Shown: positions 37,650 to 49,528, counted from the stretch's first letter. The stretch is DNA of 64,000 nucleotides from Scatophagus argus (GCF_020382885.2 NC_058499.1:905501-969500); one strand, 5' to 3'. Notes: generated from the sequence alone by a model not told the origin. A program made the numbers and translations.

Positions 37650-37796
37650 TTACATGTTTGTGTCCAGCTCATTAAACCTCCTCCTGGTCTCCATGTGACT
37701 GGGGTCCACCTGCAGGGTCAAGAGGAACAGGAAGAGCTGCACAACTATGACCACAAGCAAAAGGTGAGTTACTTTTTCGAAGGTACAATAATTCAT
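37650..37796 (-). CDS. Possible 48-residue membrane micropeptide or last exon of a small gene
   Basis: An open frame from the ATG at 37796 reads MNYCTFEKVTHLLLVVIVVQ, then LFLFLLTLQVDPSHME and TRRRFNELDTNM before TAA. It has one hydrophobic span of about 19 residues and a charged tail. Alternatively only 37650-37709 is coding, as a last exon (VDPSHMETRRRFNELDTNM) behind the pyrimidine-rich acceptor TTCCTCTTGACCCTGCAG, and the hydrophobic part is merely translated polypyrimidine tract. I recognise no family. No AATAAA was seen on this strand nearby. Confidence 0.25.
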   Translation of the reverse strand: MNYCTFEKVTHLLLVVIVVQLFLFLLTLQVDPSHMETRRRFNELDTNM

Positions 37797-38446
37797 CAAG
37801 ATTTTTCATCTTGTGTGAACATGTTAAACTGAGAGAAAACAGAAACCGAGTGAAACTGAAACTGGTCTGACTGGAACCAGATCTGATGCTGCACTACATG
37901 CTGTGCACAAAGTGGAAACCGGAAGTAGGAAATGGAGCTACGAGATCCGTGCAGGCAGTCGATCGCCTCTGCCCAGCGATTCGTGTGTCGGGGAGTCCTT
38001 ACAGGTGTGCTGTCTCAGGTAAGCCGAGTCTTTAGTGGGCGTCCACGTTGAGACAGTGATACCGAGAAACGTCAGGACGCCTCGTCACGTCTCATCGCTG
38101 TGTGTGTGTGTTCAGAGCTGTAGGACGCTGTGAGGTCAGCTGTTGGAGAACAAAGGCCACGTGTGATTGGTTGAATACTGATGTGTTGTTTTTCGCCTCC
38201 ACCTTCAGCATCATGTCTGCTAACTGACTGCCTGCGTGTTTTCAGAGGAAGTGAGGAAAGGAAATGATTGGCTCAGGGTCCCACAGACCGAGATCTTAGT
38301 GTCAAAGTTTAGAAGAACTAGTGATGGAGTTTGTGGTCACTTCACAGATTCAGATTATTCAGAGCGGATTGGCTGTTACTCATGACGGTAACCAATCAGA
38401 ATGTTTGTACAGTCTCTGCGTTTGTTCCACAGAATAATCGGACAAC

Positions 38447-38653
38447 ATGACAACATCTCAGGGCTCAACAATGAGGGTGAGAATTAAGGACGCACATGCT
38501 CAGTACAGACCAGCCACTCGTGAGAAAATGGCGGCAGGTAAAGACGTGAATGAGCTGAAGCACAAGCGAATGTTACAGTTACCCTGGAAACAGCAGTTTG
38601 GTTGTGTTGCGTTAGAGGACGTGGGAGAAACGCCAGCTGAGCAACTCACATGA
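38447..38653 (+). CDS. Candidate small gene, 68 residues, unknown
   Basis: The ATG at 38447 opens 68 codons: MTTSQGSTMRVRIKDAHAQY, then RPATREKMAAGKDVNELKHK and RMLQLPWKQQFGCVALEDVG to the end ETPAEQLT. Support for a real transcript: a consensus acceptor (TTTGTTCCACAG, ending 38432) 14 bases before the ATG, a plausible upstream non-coding exon ending at 38018 (GTCTCAG/GTAAGC), and overlapping AATAAATAAA about 50 nt after the stop (38700-38709). The protein is basic in its first two thirds and has no signal peptide or membrane span. I do not recognise a family. It ends tail-to-tail with the SANT gene. Confidence 0.4.
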   Translation: MTTSQGSTMRVRIKDAHAQYRPATREKMAAGKDVNELKHKRMLQLPWKQQFGCVALEDVGETPAEQLT

Positions 38654-39043
38654 GATTAAACATGACAATCAACGTCAGTCGTTGTTGTTGTTATTTGATA
38701 ATAAATAAAAGAGTTTGTACAGGAGCAAGTGGAAACTGACTGTGGGCGAGTAGACCCACTGGTCCGACTGGCCTGATGTCGGTCAGTCGGTATCTTAAAA
38801 ATCCAAATCAGGCGTGGCAGGAAAGATCACGGTTGAGATGATTATGTTATTAATTGCGCGGCCCTCCTCCGCCCCCTGGTGGTGCACGTCTGCAGGACTT
38901 CGCTCAGCCGGGTCCACTCGACCGACAGCCCACGGGTCTACATCCAAACGAGGCTCGCCACCGCGTCGCAGGCTCCCCTCTGCGGTCTCCCCTCTGCGGT
39001 CTCCAGACCTGCTCCACAGACCAGCATGTCTCTACACTGACGT

Positions 39044-42000
39044 CTACATGAGGGCGTTGAGGTGTCCAGAGTGTCCAACAGAGTTCAGCATTAAGGCTCT
39101 CTGGTCCAGCACCTCCCTCTCTCGGCTCAGCGTCGCTCTCTCCTGCTCCACCATGGCTCTGTCCCGCTCCACCGCCGCCCTCTCCCTGTCCAGCCACAGC
39201 CTCTCCGCCTGCACCGCCGCCCTTTCTCTCTCCACGGACGCCCTGTCTCTCTCCACCATCTCCCTCTCTCGCTCCAGCGCCGCCCTCTCCCTCTCCACCA
39301 TCTCCCACTCCCTCTCCAGTCCTCCCAGCGGACCGTCGCACGTCTCTGAGCTGCGCTGGTTCTGCTCGGCGCCGTCACCGAACGGCTCCGGCCTGTAGTC
39401 CGCCGAGGCCGAGGGGGGAGGGGGCGGGGCAGGGCGGGGCCGGTGTCTGGGGGCGGGGTCAAGTTGCTGCTCGTCGTCCTGAGTGACAGGAGTGAGGAGG
39501 GGCGCGCTGCTCGCCAGGCGGCCTTCCATGGCCTCGTTCATCAGGTGAAACCACGGCCAGGAGGAGGAGCCGTCTGCTACGCTCTCCATCCCAACAGGAG
39601 GATACTTCAGGTCCTGAGGAGGAGATAAAAACAGAGAATCACAGTCGGGTTACTGACCAAATCACCGCTGATGTCCAACACTCAACACACTCCACTGTGA
39701 GTAAGCCGCAGTGTGTATCTTTTCAAAGGCTGGTTGGAGATGTGTAACCGTGGTAACCCATGCCAATGATGAACCCTTTAAAAAACTTATAATACACCTG
39801 ACAATGTGAGACCTCACACTTTGACTGTGGTGCAAATCAGCCAACGCGGTGTGAGACATTCAAAGTTTCATGCGTCCACTCAGCTGCTGCCCGCCGCAGC
39901 AGGATGCTGATGGGAAACCTGATCTCTAACCAGAAAAGTGTCTCCTCTGTCTTCTCTGCTGACAGTGTGGTTGACAAACTGTGCAGCCACAACAAACCCT
40001 TCAAACATCAGTGCAGACAGACGTCCTCTCCGACGTCCGACTGTACACAATCAAACTTTGGTGGCAGAAGAGTCCAAGCGTTCTTATTCCTTGTGATTTG
40101 AAAGATTTACTTCATCAGTAGGAACAATTAGTTTGGAGCCGAGAGCTGCGGACAGGAAGTCGGACGGTACGGAGGGACAGACCGACACGCTGCTGATCCT
40201 TTAGCAGACTGGACGTACCTTGTATCTCCTCTTCAGATTGTCCCATTTCTTTGCCATCTGGTAGGTGGAGACTTTCCCCTGCAGCCCAAGCTCCTTCAGG
40301 ATGGCCCTGAGCGACAGTGGGGACAGACACCATGAACGCCGAGTCGGATTCACGCCTGAGACACGCATCTACAGGAACATATGACATTTATCTGTCCATA
40401 TGAAATCATTTCTTACTTCCAGGCAGCTTTGGCGGCGTTTCTCCTCCCAGTGAACAACGTCTCGTTAGCGGCTCGAAGTTTAATCATCCTCCTGGTGTCC
40501 TGGTCTGTCACTGCGATACACATGCAGACAGACAGGGAGACAGACAGACAGACAGTCAGATTTACAGCTGCAGGATGCAGGCTCCATGCTGCTCCTAAAT
40601 GAACTGTTTCTTATATTTATGTTGTGGTGAAGCCAAACACACACTGAAGGCATCCTGACGTCTTGTTGGTTGTTCTTACACTTTCATCGCATTGATATTA
40701 TAATCACATTCCCTCCACACCCAACAATTATTTTAATTATTGTATAATTTGAAAATAATATATTTTGGAGATCATCTTTTTCTATAGAAAACTGTGAGGT
40801 TCCCGGCGTCCGAGGTACCATCTTCAAATGTCACAGGAAACAGAAAACAAAACACAAGAAGTTCAGTGGTTTTGCCTGGAAAGTAATCAGTGAACAAACA
40901 GTGATGGAGAAAGAGTGAAACCTGACAAGATGTCCATCATCAAACACACAGAGACTCTCTGACACACAGGGAGGCCGTGTAGGCTGCTGCAGCTGGTGTG
41001 TTACAGTCGCCACCCAGTGGTGAGGATTAGGCACTGCAGGATTGCGCTCAGCATCAACATTCACATTGTTTTAAATTTATTTCTAATGTCGAGGAGTCAG
41101 CAGACAGAACATTAAGTTAGAACAGGTTGACTGATGTCCGTTATCAGGAATTAATGGACAGGACAAAAAGACAAAACAAAGATCTTTTACACATTAATAT
41201 TTATAATTTTTTACACGCTTACCTGAAATTTTGTACAAACTTCATTTTATTTAGTTTTCATTTTTTATTTTGTAATAATTTCATAAAAATGACTGAATGA
41301 TGAGAAAATGTGCTTGCCTGTACGGAGATATGAAACACAGCACCAAACATTTACGCAGTGACCGAATGATTTTCTGTTGACACAAACAGAGGCACGAAAA
41401 CTCCACAAGAAGAACCTGTCTTACTTTTATATGAGAGGTCCGAGGGCGTCGAACACTCCTCTCCGCTGGCGTCGATGTAGGTGACGTTCCCATCAGCGTC
41501 TGCGTTGTCTCCGCCCACTATGCCCTCCAGCTCCGACACGCTGCTCCGCTCTGCCATCAAACAGTCTCTGTCAGCAGGTGGAGACGAGCCAAAGACGCCG
41601 TCTTCCTCGCTGCTCCAGACGGGTGTCACTCTGGGAGCTTTGCCCGCCAAGCGTCCCTCCAGGGCGTCGCTCATCAGCTGGAACCAAGGCCAGGAGGCCG
41701 GGTTAGTCTGGCCCTCCATCCCCCGAGGAGGAAACTTCAGGTCCTGCACACACAAACAAACTTAACATCGGAGAAGCTGGAAGCATCAAATCAACAATCG
41801 GCGACGTCCGAGTGGCTCAAAGTCCACGGTTTCTAACATCAGCCGGTGAAAGGTGCAGCACCGCACATTTTACACATCGAACAGCTCAATGCACCATTCA
41901 CAGCCTTGAAGGTGAGACTGAGCACGCTCAGTGTGTCTATGTGAAACGTCGCTGTCGATGGGTGAAGTGCTAGAAATCAAATGAGTGTGCAGAATATGGA

Positions 42001-45000
42001 CTAACGACGTGGTCCACACAAGCACACCTGGACCAGCAACAGTGTGTGAAATCCACACAGCGTAGCTTGAAGTGTCTGCGTGGTTGCGTGGATGACAATT
42101 CTGCCCTAAAGCTTCCTGGACAGGTCAAATCGTCACCTTGAACTTGGTCTTCAGGTTGTCCCACTTCTTGGCAACCTGGTCAGGTGTTATCTTCCCCGTC
42201 AGACCCATCTCCTTCACTATTCCCCTGTGGACCAAACACACAGCAGTTACAGCCACAGGACACGCCCACAGGCGTCATCAGTTCGGCTTCAGTCCAGGTC
42301 ACCCCAGCGCTGTGACTTTACCTCCAGGCCGGCTTGGCGGTGTTCCTCCTGCCGGTGAACAGAGACTCGTTGGCAGCTCGTAACTCGATGAGCCGCCTGG
42401 TGTCTTCCTCTGTCACTGCGAAGTCAACAAAGACTCCGTTACAACTCAGAAACGTTTTCTGTGCTTTTCTTCTGATCAAGAGTCTGTTGGACAAAGGAGG
42501 CAATCTGAAGATGTCACTTTGAAAAACGGTCATCGCAGTCTCACAAGCATCAGAGTTTACACATTTAATCGCCTAAAAGATCTAAATGAAGACATTAAAA
42601 TAACAGATAGACTGATCGATAGTGACAATAATTGTCAGCCGCAGCCCTGCAGTCAGAATGTCTGAAACCAACCAAAAACACAAGCATTCACATCAGCTCT
42701 GTGAAGTACATTTACTCCATTGCAGTACAATTCTGAGGTACTTGAGAAATGTATGTTCTTACATCTTCATGAGAAATTGCAGGACTTTGACTTGTGGTGA
42801 ATACTTTTATATGAATTAGTTTCATGATTATGGGAAACGGAGAACAAAGCCCAAAATGAGTTTTCTGGCCTTTCTTACATTTGTAGGTGAACTCGGCCAT
42901 GCGGTGCAGATCTCCCAGAGCCGTGGATCCGTTCTTCTCTTCGTTATCGACCAGCAGGTCCATCTCAGACTCTGTCAAGAACTCGGTCATCCCCCCTCGG
43001 CTCCGGCGGGCTCGTTTCTTGGGTGTTGGCGACAGCGGCTCGCAGTCCTCGTCTTCGTCTTCCACGATAGGCGTGAGGATGGGGGCCGCGCCGGCGAAAC
43101 GTCCCTCCATGGCGTCGTTCATTCGGTAAAACCAAGGCCAGGAGCTCGGGTTTGTCTCCACGCCCCGAGCAGGAAACTTCAGCTCCTAGTGGAGACAGAA
43201 GACTTTGCAGATGGTCCACACTGTCCTCCTGAACCTCTGACCTTCCTGTGACGTTTGTTTGCATGAACCCTCTGAACTCGCTTTAACGTGATGAATGCAG
43301 TAATAATCAGATTTCATTAGCAGAGCTGCAACAATAACGAGAAAATTAACAGTAAGTTGAATATATTTTGCTTTTGGACTGCTGGTCAGACCAGCTCGGG
43401 TGGCGTCCAGCCCACCTCACCGAGCTCTCTGGTTGTTGGTGGTTTTCTACCTCTTCCGAAGACCACACGTTGTTTTTTACTCATACAGACAGCTCAGTTT
43501 AATAAAACGACTGGCTTTGAAGCAGCGAAATGCTTCTGTAAATCATTCAGTGCTCTGAGAGAAAACTGGTGAATCACTCACACATTCAGCTTACGACTGA
43601 ATCTGTTGGTTTGTGGTTTCTGTGTCGCCTCCACAGAGACGTCTCACAGGTTGTCTGTGGAGTGAGAGGAGGTTGGACCTACCTTGTACCTCCTCTTCAG
43701 GTTGTCCCACTTCTTTGCTAACTGATCTGTGGTCAGCTTCCCCTGAAGACCCAACTCGTACAGGATGGCCCTGAGAGAAATGACACTCGGGTTGAGTCGC
43801 TGACAGACTGAAATGAAAGCCTCCTGAAGACATGCTGGACTGTCTTTGTACCTGCTGTTTCTGACAGCTAGCTGATCCTGCTGCTTGTGTATTTTGAACT
43901 GCGTTTACATCCATTTACTAGCTTGCAGCGTTTTTGTTGCATTTGCTACCAAAACGTAGACTCACTCATAAAAGGAGGAATAAAATAGAGCCTGTACACA
44001 CTTAACAACTCTGATGGACAAAAAGCAGGAGTCTGAACAGCACGACTTCAGGTCTCACAGATCAACATGGCCGACAGGAAGCGAAATCACACAGAAGCCG
44101 TGAGAAAAGTCGCTCACCTCCAGGCCGGTTTGGCCGAATGTTTCCTGCCCGTGAAGAGCGCTTCGTTGGCAGCTCGGAGTTTGATCATTCTTTCTGTTTC
44201 CGGTTCAGTCACTGTGAATGAGAGGAAACGTTTTTAGTTAAGTCTGTTAGGTGTGGAGGAAAAGGAGAGAAGATGAGCAGAATGTGGCAGTGCTGGCTTT
44301 AAACAAGGCAGACAGAATGAGAGATTCGCAAGTTAAATCCACGACCTGTTGACTCAGAAACAGACTGTTAAACTAAAAAACTGTCCAGAGAAATGACAAC
44401 GTGAAGGGAGGCGTTCAGGACTGCTGCTGTTCAGATGTGCTGAAAAGAAAACACTCAAGTACCTCAAATTTGTACTTAAGTACAGTACTTGAGTAAACGT
44501 ACTCAGTTACCTCCCACCGCAGCAAATAACTGATCATCCCACCAAAACTGCAGCTGATTTGCTTACTTACTTACCTATTTTCAGGTAGCAGGAACAAACA
44601 GAATTCCACTGCACATTGTACCGTGTATGATTGTGTGTGTGACAAATAAACCTGTGTTGTATCTTGTTGTACGTAGTGACCGTGTAGCTGAACATGAAGG
44701 TGGATCTGCCTACTTTTATAGGAGCACTCGGTCATCCTCCTCCAGCCCATAGGGACTCCCTCAGCAGGAGGAGCTTCTGTGTGAACCGTCCCATCATCCT
44801 CTGCTGTTTCTGCTGCCACAGTGTCCTCCATCTCCGTTTTGATGAGGAACTCCAGGATGTCGGTGTTCTCCTGGTTCTGGTTCTGCTGGCTGCTGCAGCG
44901 GTGGCCAGCATGGCTGGCAGTCTCTGGGCTCAGCACCAGGTTGCTGTTGTAGAGGCGACCCTGCATGGCTTCATCCATGATGTGGAACCAGGGCCACGAC

Positions 45001-46811
45001 TCCACAACACCCCCAATGCTGTCCTGGCCCTGGTAGGGCTGCTTCAGGTCCTGGAAAACACGAGACTCACGGAGTGCTGGGCGCTGTTCTTCACATGTGG
45101 CTGAACTGATCCACAATAACAAAAATAACCTGACTCAGTTCTTCAAACACAGTTAAGGGACTGACTTTAAGCCTGAATGAAGTTATACTGGCTAACTGTG
45201 TGCTCTTATTTTGAAATAAAGACAACAAGTAGGGCTTTCAAACCACTTCCTCCTGAAAACAAAGGGGCTTCTTCCATACGATGCTGGATAAACTCATTAT
45301 TATTTTTTATCTCGACGTGATGTAAGAGTTTTGTGGACTCAGCTGTGCTTCATTTGGTAAATCACTTCACATTTGAAAGGCATCTAAATTTTGGGGAAAT
45401 CTCTGACCAAAGAAGCACAGCACTGATGTGTAGTTCTGACAACTGACACATCAGGCGAGAGTCATCGTGGACAACGATCAGCACCTCCTCCATCACACAG
45501 CAGACAGACAGAGGAGCACCTTCTCCCACAGGCTGCTACAGGAAGTCTCTCCTGCCACACGCCATCACACTGTACAATAACAGCTAAACTCTGCTCATAA
45601 CATACAGTCACTGCGTACTTTACATGTTTTACTCACTCGGTTCACCGCACCTCACATTCTACTTTATTTTGCACAACATTACACTGTTATTTGTTGTATA
45701 TACACTTTTTTATATTGCTTTGTATGCTGCTATTTTTAGCATTTTGTATAGCTTATTGTGTGTAATGCTGCTGCTGCACTGTAATTTCCCAGCCTGGGAT
45801 CAATAAAGTATATATTGATATATAAATATATAAAATCAGTAAAGTGTATCTATCTATCCATCTATCTATCAGGAGCCAGGTGATTATATTAACACCTGCA
45901 CAGTGAGTGTGAAGAGGACAGAGCGGATCAGATTGTGAGTCATGCAGCAGAAACAGAAGAACTGAGCTGCTGCACATGGAAAAATGTTCCTGACAAGCAA
46001 AGCACGAGATGTTCGGTTCTCCATTCCAGCTCAGCCAGAGTACACGACTTTTTCCAATTCCTGTCATGGATTTTCTCAAAAACAATCATGTAAAACCAGG
46101 CTGTTCTTAATGTTTCATGCACTGACTTGTTGCTTGTATGTCACTAACACCTGCCAAACATCTGAAATGTTATCAGATGCACCGTTTCTCTGAGGTTTCA
46201 CCATTTAACCTTAGACTTTTGCTTCTACGCTTCCAGCTCATTGCAGAGTTTGAAAGACACTGGCCCTGGCCTGTTATTCATGCTGTTAATACTGTGACCG
46301 TGAACACATCCCTGGGTGTCTTATCGAAACGCTGCTGGACGGGAAATCGGCTGCTGCTTCAGGTGAACATGTTTACCTGCGTGTCAAAGCCTCACTGCAG
46401 ACACACATTACCTTGTATTTTGTCCTCAGGTTGTCCCATTTCTTGGCGATCTGGTCTGCTGTCAGCTTGCCTTCGAGGCCCAGGCCTTTCAGGATGGTGC
46501 TGAGGGAGACACGGGAGGTCAGCTGAGAGCCAGTCTCGCTAACAGAGCAGTTTCCAAAGCCAAAGCTTGGTTCATACCTCCACGCTATCTTGGCAGAGTT
46601 TCTTTTCCCTGTGAACAGAGCCTCATTGGACGCCCTGAACTCTATCAGCCGCTTCACATCCTCCTCAGTCACTGGAAGTGGAGGGGTCAAAGGTCAACAG
46701 CCACCAGCACCGGTGCGTTACCATAAACTACATATACAAAACATATCCTCATTACTTACTTTTATAGGAGTTTTCTGGGAACTGTGGCAGCGGATTCAGG
46801 ACGGACTCCAT
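39044..46811 (-). CDS. Four-module Myb/SANT-like protein with heptad-repeat tail
   Basis: Thirteen coding exons join in frame: 46760-46811 (ATG at 46811), 46578-46671, 46412-46499, 44714-45050, 44118-44211, 43683-43770, 42879-43185, 42322-42415, 42137-42224, 41425-41743, 40417-40510, 40219-40306 and 39044-39613. The product is 770 residues. Four Myb/SANT-like (MADF-like) modules start near residues 18, 191, 354 and 521. Each is split over a 94-nt and an 88-nt exon and reads like [ML]TEEDTRRLIELRAANE, LFTGRRNTAKPAW, then LGLQGKLT..Q.AKKWDNLK. Each is followed by [DE]LK..P.G.E and a WPWF..M..A..GR motif. The tail (about residues 680-755) is ten charged heptads, a predicted coiled coil. I infer sequence-specific DNA binding by analogy with transposon-derived Myb/SANT proteins; I cannot name it. 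Confidence 0.85.
39095..39322. repeat. 21-bp coding repeat (ten heptads) in last exon of SANT gene
   Basis: About ten successive units encoding V-E-R-[ED]-R-A-x type heptads (MVERERA, ALERERE, MVERDRA, SVERERA, AVERDRA). The opposite strand is a polypyrimidine-rich run of CTCTCC words that produces a false Ser/Leu-rich ORF. Confidence 0.9.
45430..45872 (+). mobile_element. LINE 3' end fragment with residual reverse-transcriptase ORF end
   Basis: In intron 3 of the SANT gene, opposite strand. The stretch 45475-45590 encodes the typical LINE ORF2 C-terminus (DRQRSTFSHRLLQ and, in a second frame, LLPHAITLYNNS, so a frameshift separates them). A 3' UTR follows and ends in ATTTCCCAGCCTGGGATCAA, then TAAAGTATAT and a (TCTA)n tail at about 45845-45872. 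It is the longest of the LINE tails here and shows what the stubs elsewhere derive from. Confidence 0.75.
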
Positions 46812-48538
46812 TGTGATCACGGAAGAGGGGAGGGTCTGCACTAGTAGGGCAGTTAGGGAGGAAGGAAGGAGGGAAGGAAGGAAGCCAGGAGGGGATGAAG
46901 TGTTTTGGTATTCAGGCCTGATGCTAACTACATCTGCTAGCGCATCCTGTGGGTTTACCAGCGCTGTTTCTCATAACTGTGTTTCTCCCTCCATCACCAC
47001 AGGCAGCCCCGGCGGAGGTCTGACGGAACTTTGACCGGGCGGCGGTCGGCGGTCTCCTCCGAGGCGAACTCCCAGCCAAACGGTAAAAGAAACAGGCTGC
47101 TAGCTAGCCTGGGCAGCTAACCTAAACAACAAACCGACACAGAGAGGGACTTCCTGCCACACGACGACACCGGCTTCCGTTGGCTTGAGCTAACTCTGAC
47201 GTCCGTTGGCTAACGTTACTTCATGCCATCGTCACTGGAGTGAATGAAAAGGTAAATAAAGCCGTTACGTTACATGGCGCTAGCCTGCATCCCGTTTCCT
47301 CTGCGCTGAGAGGAGGTGCGTTCGATAACCTCACCGGGGCCTGCCCTGCGTCACGTGACCTGCAGCTCGGACGGGCGGAGTTGGATATGGAATTATTTAA
47401 TAAGAGACCTTAACGTGTAATACAAAACAGATATTCAAGATGTCATGCAGTAACACGTTCTCATAAATCCGCCTCCATAATGCTGTTGTTCTGTTCGCAG
47501 TTTTCTTCCAGTTTATTAGAAGGAAAGTCTAGTGTTTCAGTTGTTTCCTTGCTTGATTTATATATACTTTTTCAGTGGTAAAAAGTAACCGGGTACATTT
47601 ACTCAAGTACTGTACTGTTCAGTGTTGATGTATTAGGGGGTTATGCTGTTTTCTACTCCACCACATTTAACTGACAGCTGCAGTCACCGGTTACATGCAT
47701 CAGACAGATCGATCGGTTACAGAGACATAACAGTTTCTTTTAAGATCCTGTCAAACACTGAAGGAGTGAGACAAAATCAAAGAAAAACTTTAAATTGTTT
47801 TATTAAGATTCTATGGCAAAGATGAGGAACTTTACAGTTAATTTTGAACAATGCATGTTTAACCAACAGATTTTAAATTGTGGATGAATGAACAGTGTGT
47901 GAACGAGCAAAGCTGTAGCACTATGCCCAAGACAAATTTCCTCTCGGGGACAATAAAGTTTTTTATCTATCTATCTAACAGGTGCAACATCATCAGATGC
48001 TCTGTGTTCTAAGATGAATGGATGGATACTGAGCCTAAACATTAGTGTCACATCTCAAGGTCCTCGCAGCGTATCCTGTCTGTGCAAGGACACCTGATTT
48101 CGCTCAGTGGTGACCGTCTATTTCCTGTCTCCTCTGCGTTTCTGACCGAGGGAGGGCATACTGACAACGAGCAACTGAGTGGAAACTCAGATGGGCCCTG
48201 AGTGAACAGACGACAAGCTAAGTCTGAAGGAAAATTGCATCACACAGCTATTTTAGATTGTAAAGGTTTTGCCACATTTCTCTCACGATCGGCAACTTTC
48301 GTCTTAGACAGCCCACAGTCTCACGGTGTGAAGGGGTCTTAAGTGGAAGTTTCCACACGTCTCTACTAGCACATGTACAACTGGACCGGCGGTCTATGCG
48401 GTGAAGTCAGGCAGTGTCAGGCACGAAGTGTCATGTAGTGTGGCAGTCTGGCTCCGTCACGTCTCTTCTGGCTGCACAGACCTCCACAGGTAATTCAGAT
48501 CCAGTCAGCTCCAGGACCTCCTTGAGCGTCCCAACACC
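46812..48538. other. SANT gene upstream region and repeats
   Basis: 46812-47350 holds the SANT gene 5' UTR and a CpG-containing likely promoter. 47570-47700 is an AAGTACTGTA-type dispersed repeat. 47930-47981 is a plus-orientation LINE 3' tail (TTTCCTCTCGGGGACAATAA then TATC units). Nothing else supported up to 48538. Confidence 0.5.
47930..47981 (+). mobile_element. LINE 3' tail fragment
   Basis: AATTTCCTCTCGGGGACAAT, AAAG, then (TATC)n. Only the 3' terminus is present. Confidence 0.65.
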
Positions 48539-49528
48539 CTACAAAGTCCAGTGAGATTCTCTTGCCGTGTGGGGAAGAATAAGAGGAGGTAGGGACGTCT
48601 TGCACTCCTCGTCCTCATCCAGCAGGGAGGGCTGGACGATGGTGGCGGTCCCATCAGGCCTCATGGCCTCACCCATCAGGTGGAACCAGCGCCGTGAGCT
48701 GCGCTGGATCACAGTCTCCGTGTCCTCTGGAGGGTTCTTCGATGTCTACAGAGGGAGAAGATATCAGAATTCAGACGCACCTTGTGGATATTTTAGAACT
48801 AGTGTGTATAACTTTATTGAACCACTGAAATTCAGAATCTCTTATAATGGAGTTTGCTGACCAGGACAGTAGCAGGACATAGAAAATAAAACACAGAAGA
48901 TACAAAAAATGCAGACCACAAACTCATAGTGGCACTTTGGAGCAGGCCTAATGAGCACCCATTTTGTTGCTGCAGATGTTGTGCCAGTCTGCCGTGGCCA
49001 TGTTTGGTGGCACGAAGCTGGATCATCAGTCTGCCACTACAGAGACAGACTGTTCAGTTGGACATCTGTCTTTCAGTTGTCACCACAATGGAGATTAATA
49101 TCCTCATCACTGTGTACCAACAAGAAGAAGAACTTTTAATTTATAAATGTGTCCTACTATTTAAAAACAAAAAGTCTTCTTTAATTTTAAAAACTTTAAC
49201 TCACAGCCGTCAGTAATTTTGGCCATATAAATGTAATAAATTCACATGATCAAACCTTCCCATAGCTCTGTCACTACACACATGTTTAATAACGGATGTA
49301 GTTCGCCTGCCAAGAAAGGCGATTTCATCTGAAACTTTTCCTTCAAAGCTACAAACACTTTTTTATTATTGGCCAACATTAGAGGACGTCAGCAACAACA
49401 TTTCCACAGAGTTCGAGTCTGTTCATTAGTATCATCAGAACTCTTATCATTAACACCTGAAACTGTCTTTAAATATATTTTATTTTAAAATAACGTACTT
49501 CTGTATGTGTTCGCCATTCTCCACGCCA
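48539..49528 (-). pseudogene. Partial relative of the four-module SANT gene
   Basis: 48539-48745 is a 69-codon exon behind a good acceptor (TCCCTCTGTAG). It reads SKNPPEDTETVIQ, RRWFHLMGEAMRPDG, VQPSLLDEDEE and ends ESHWTL then stop. It aligns with the SANT gene linker exons (LK.PP..ME ... W.WFHLM.EAM.G......PLL). Upstream, 49497-49528 could be a first exon (MAWRMANTYR) ending in phase 1 at GTACGT, as does exon 1 of the big gene. Between them I find no intact 94- or 88-nt SANT exon. So this is either a decayed copy or a gene whose middle exons are too divergent to see. Gene status is uncertain. Confidence 0.45.

Noticed and set aside
38814-39398. 194-codon plus-strand ORF rich in Ser/Leu
   Set aside because: Antisense shadow of the charged heptad exon of the SANT gene.
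48830-49060. ORF with IQLRATKHGHGRLAQ read as a transposase piece
   Set aside because: Too short, no catalytic motif, no terminal repeats; left unassigned.
49220-49260. Minus-strand TGACAGAG after a TAG as the missing 94-nt SANT exon of the partial locus
   Set aside because: Only the first eight bases match; the frame stops after ten codons and no SANT residues follow.
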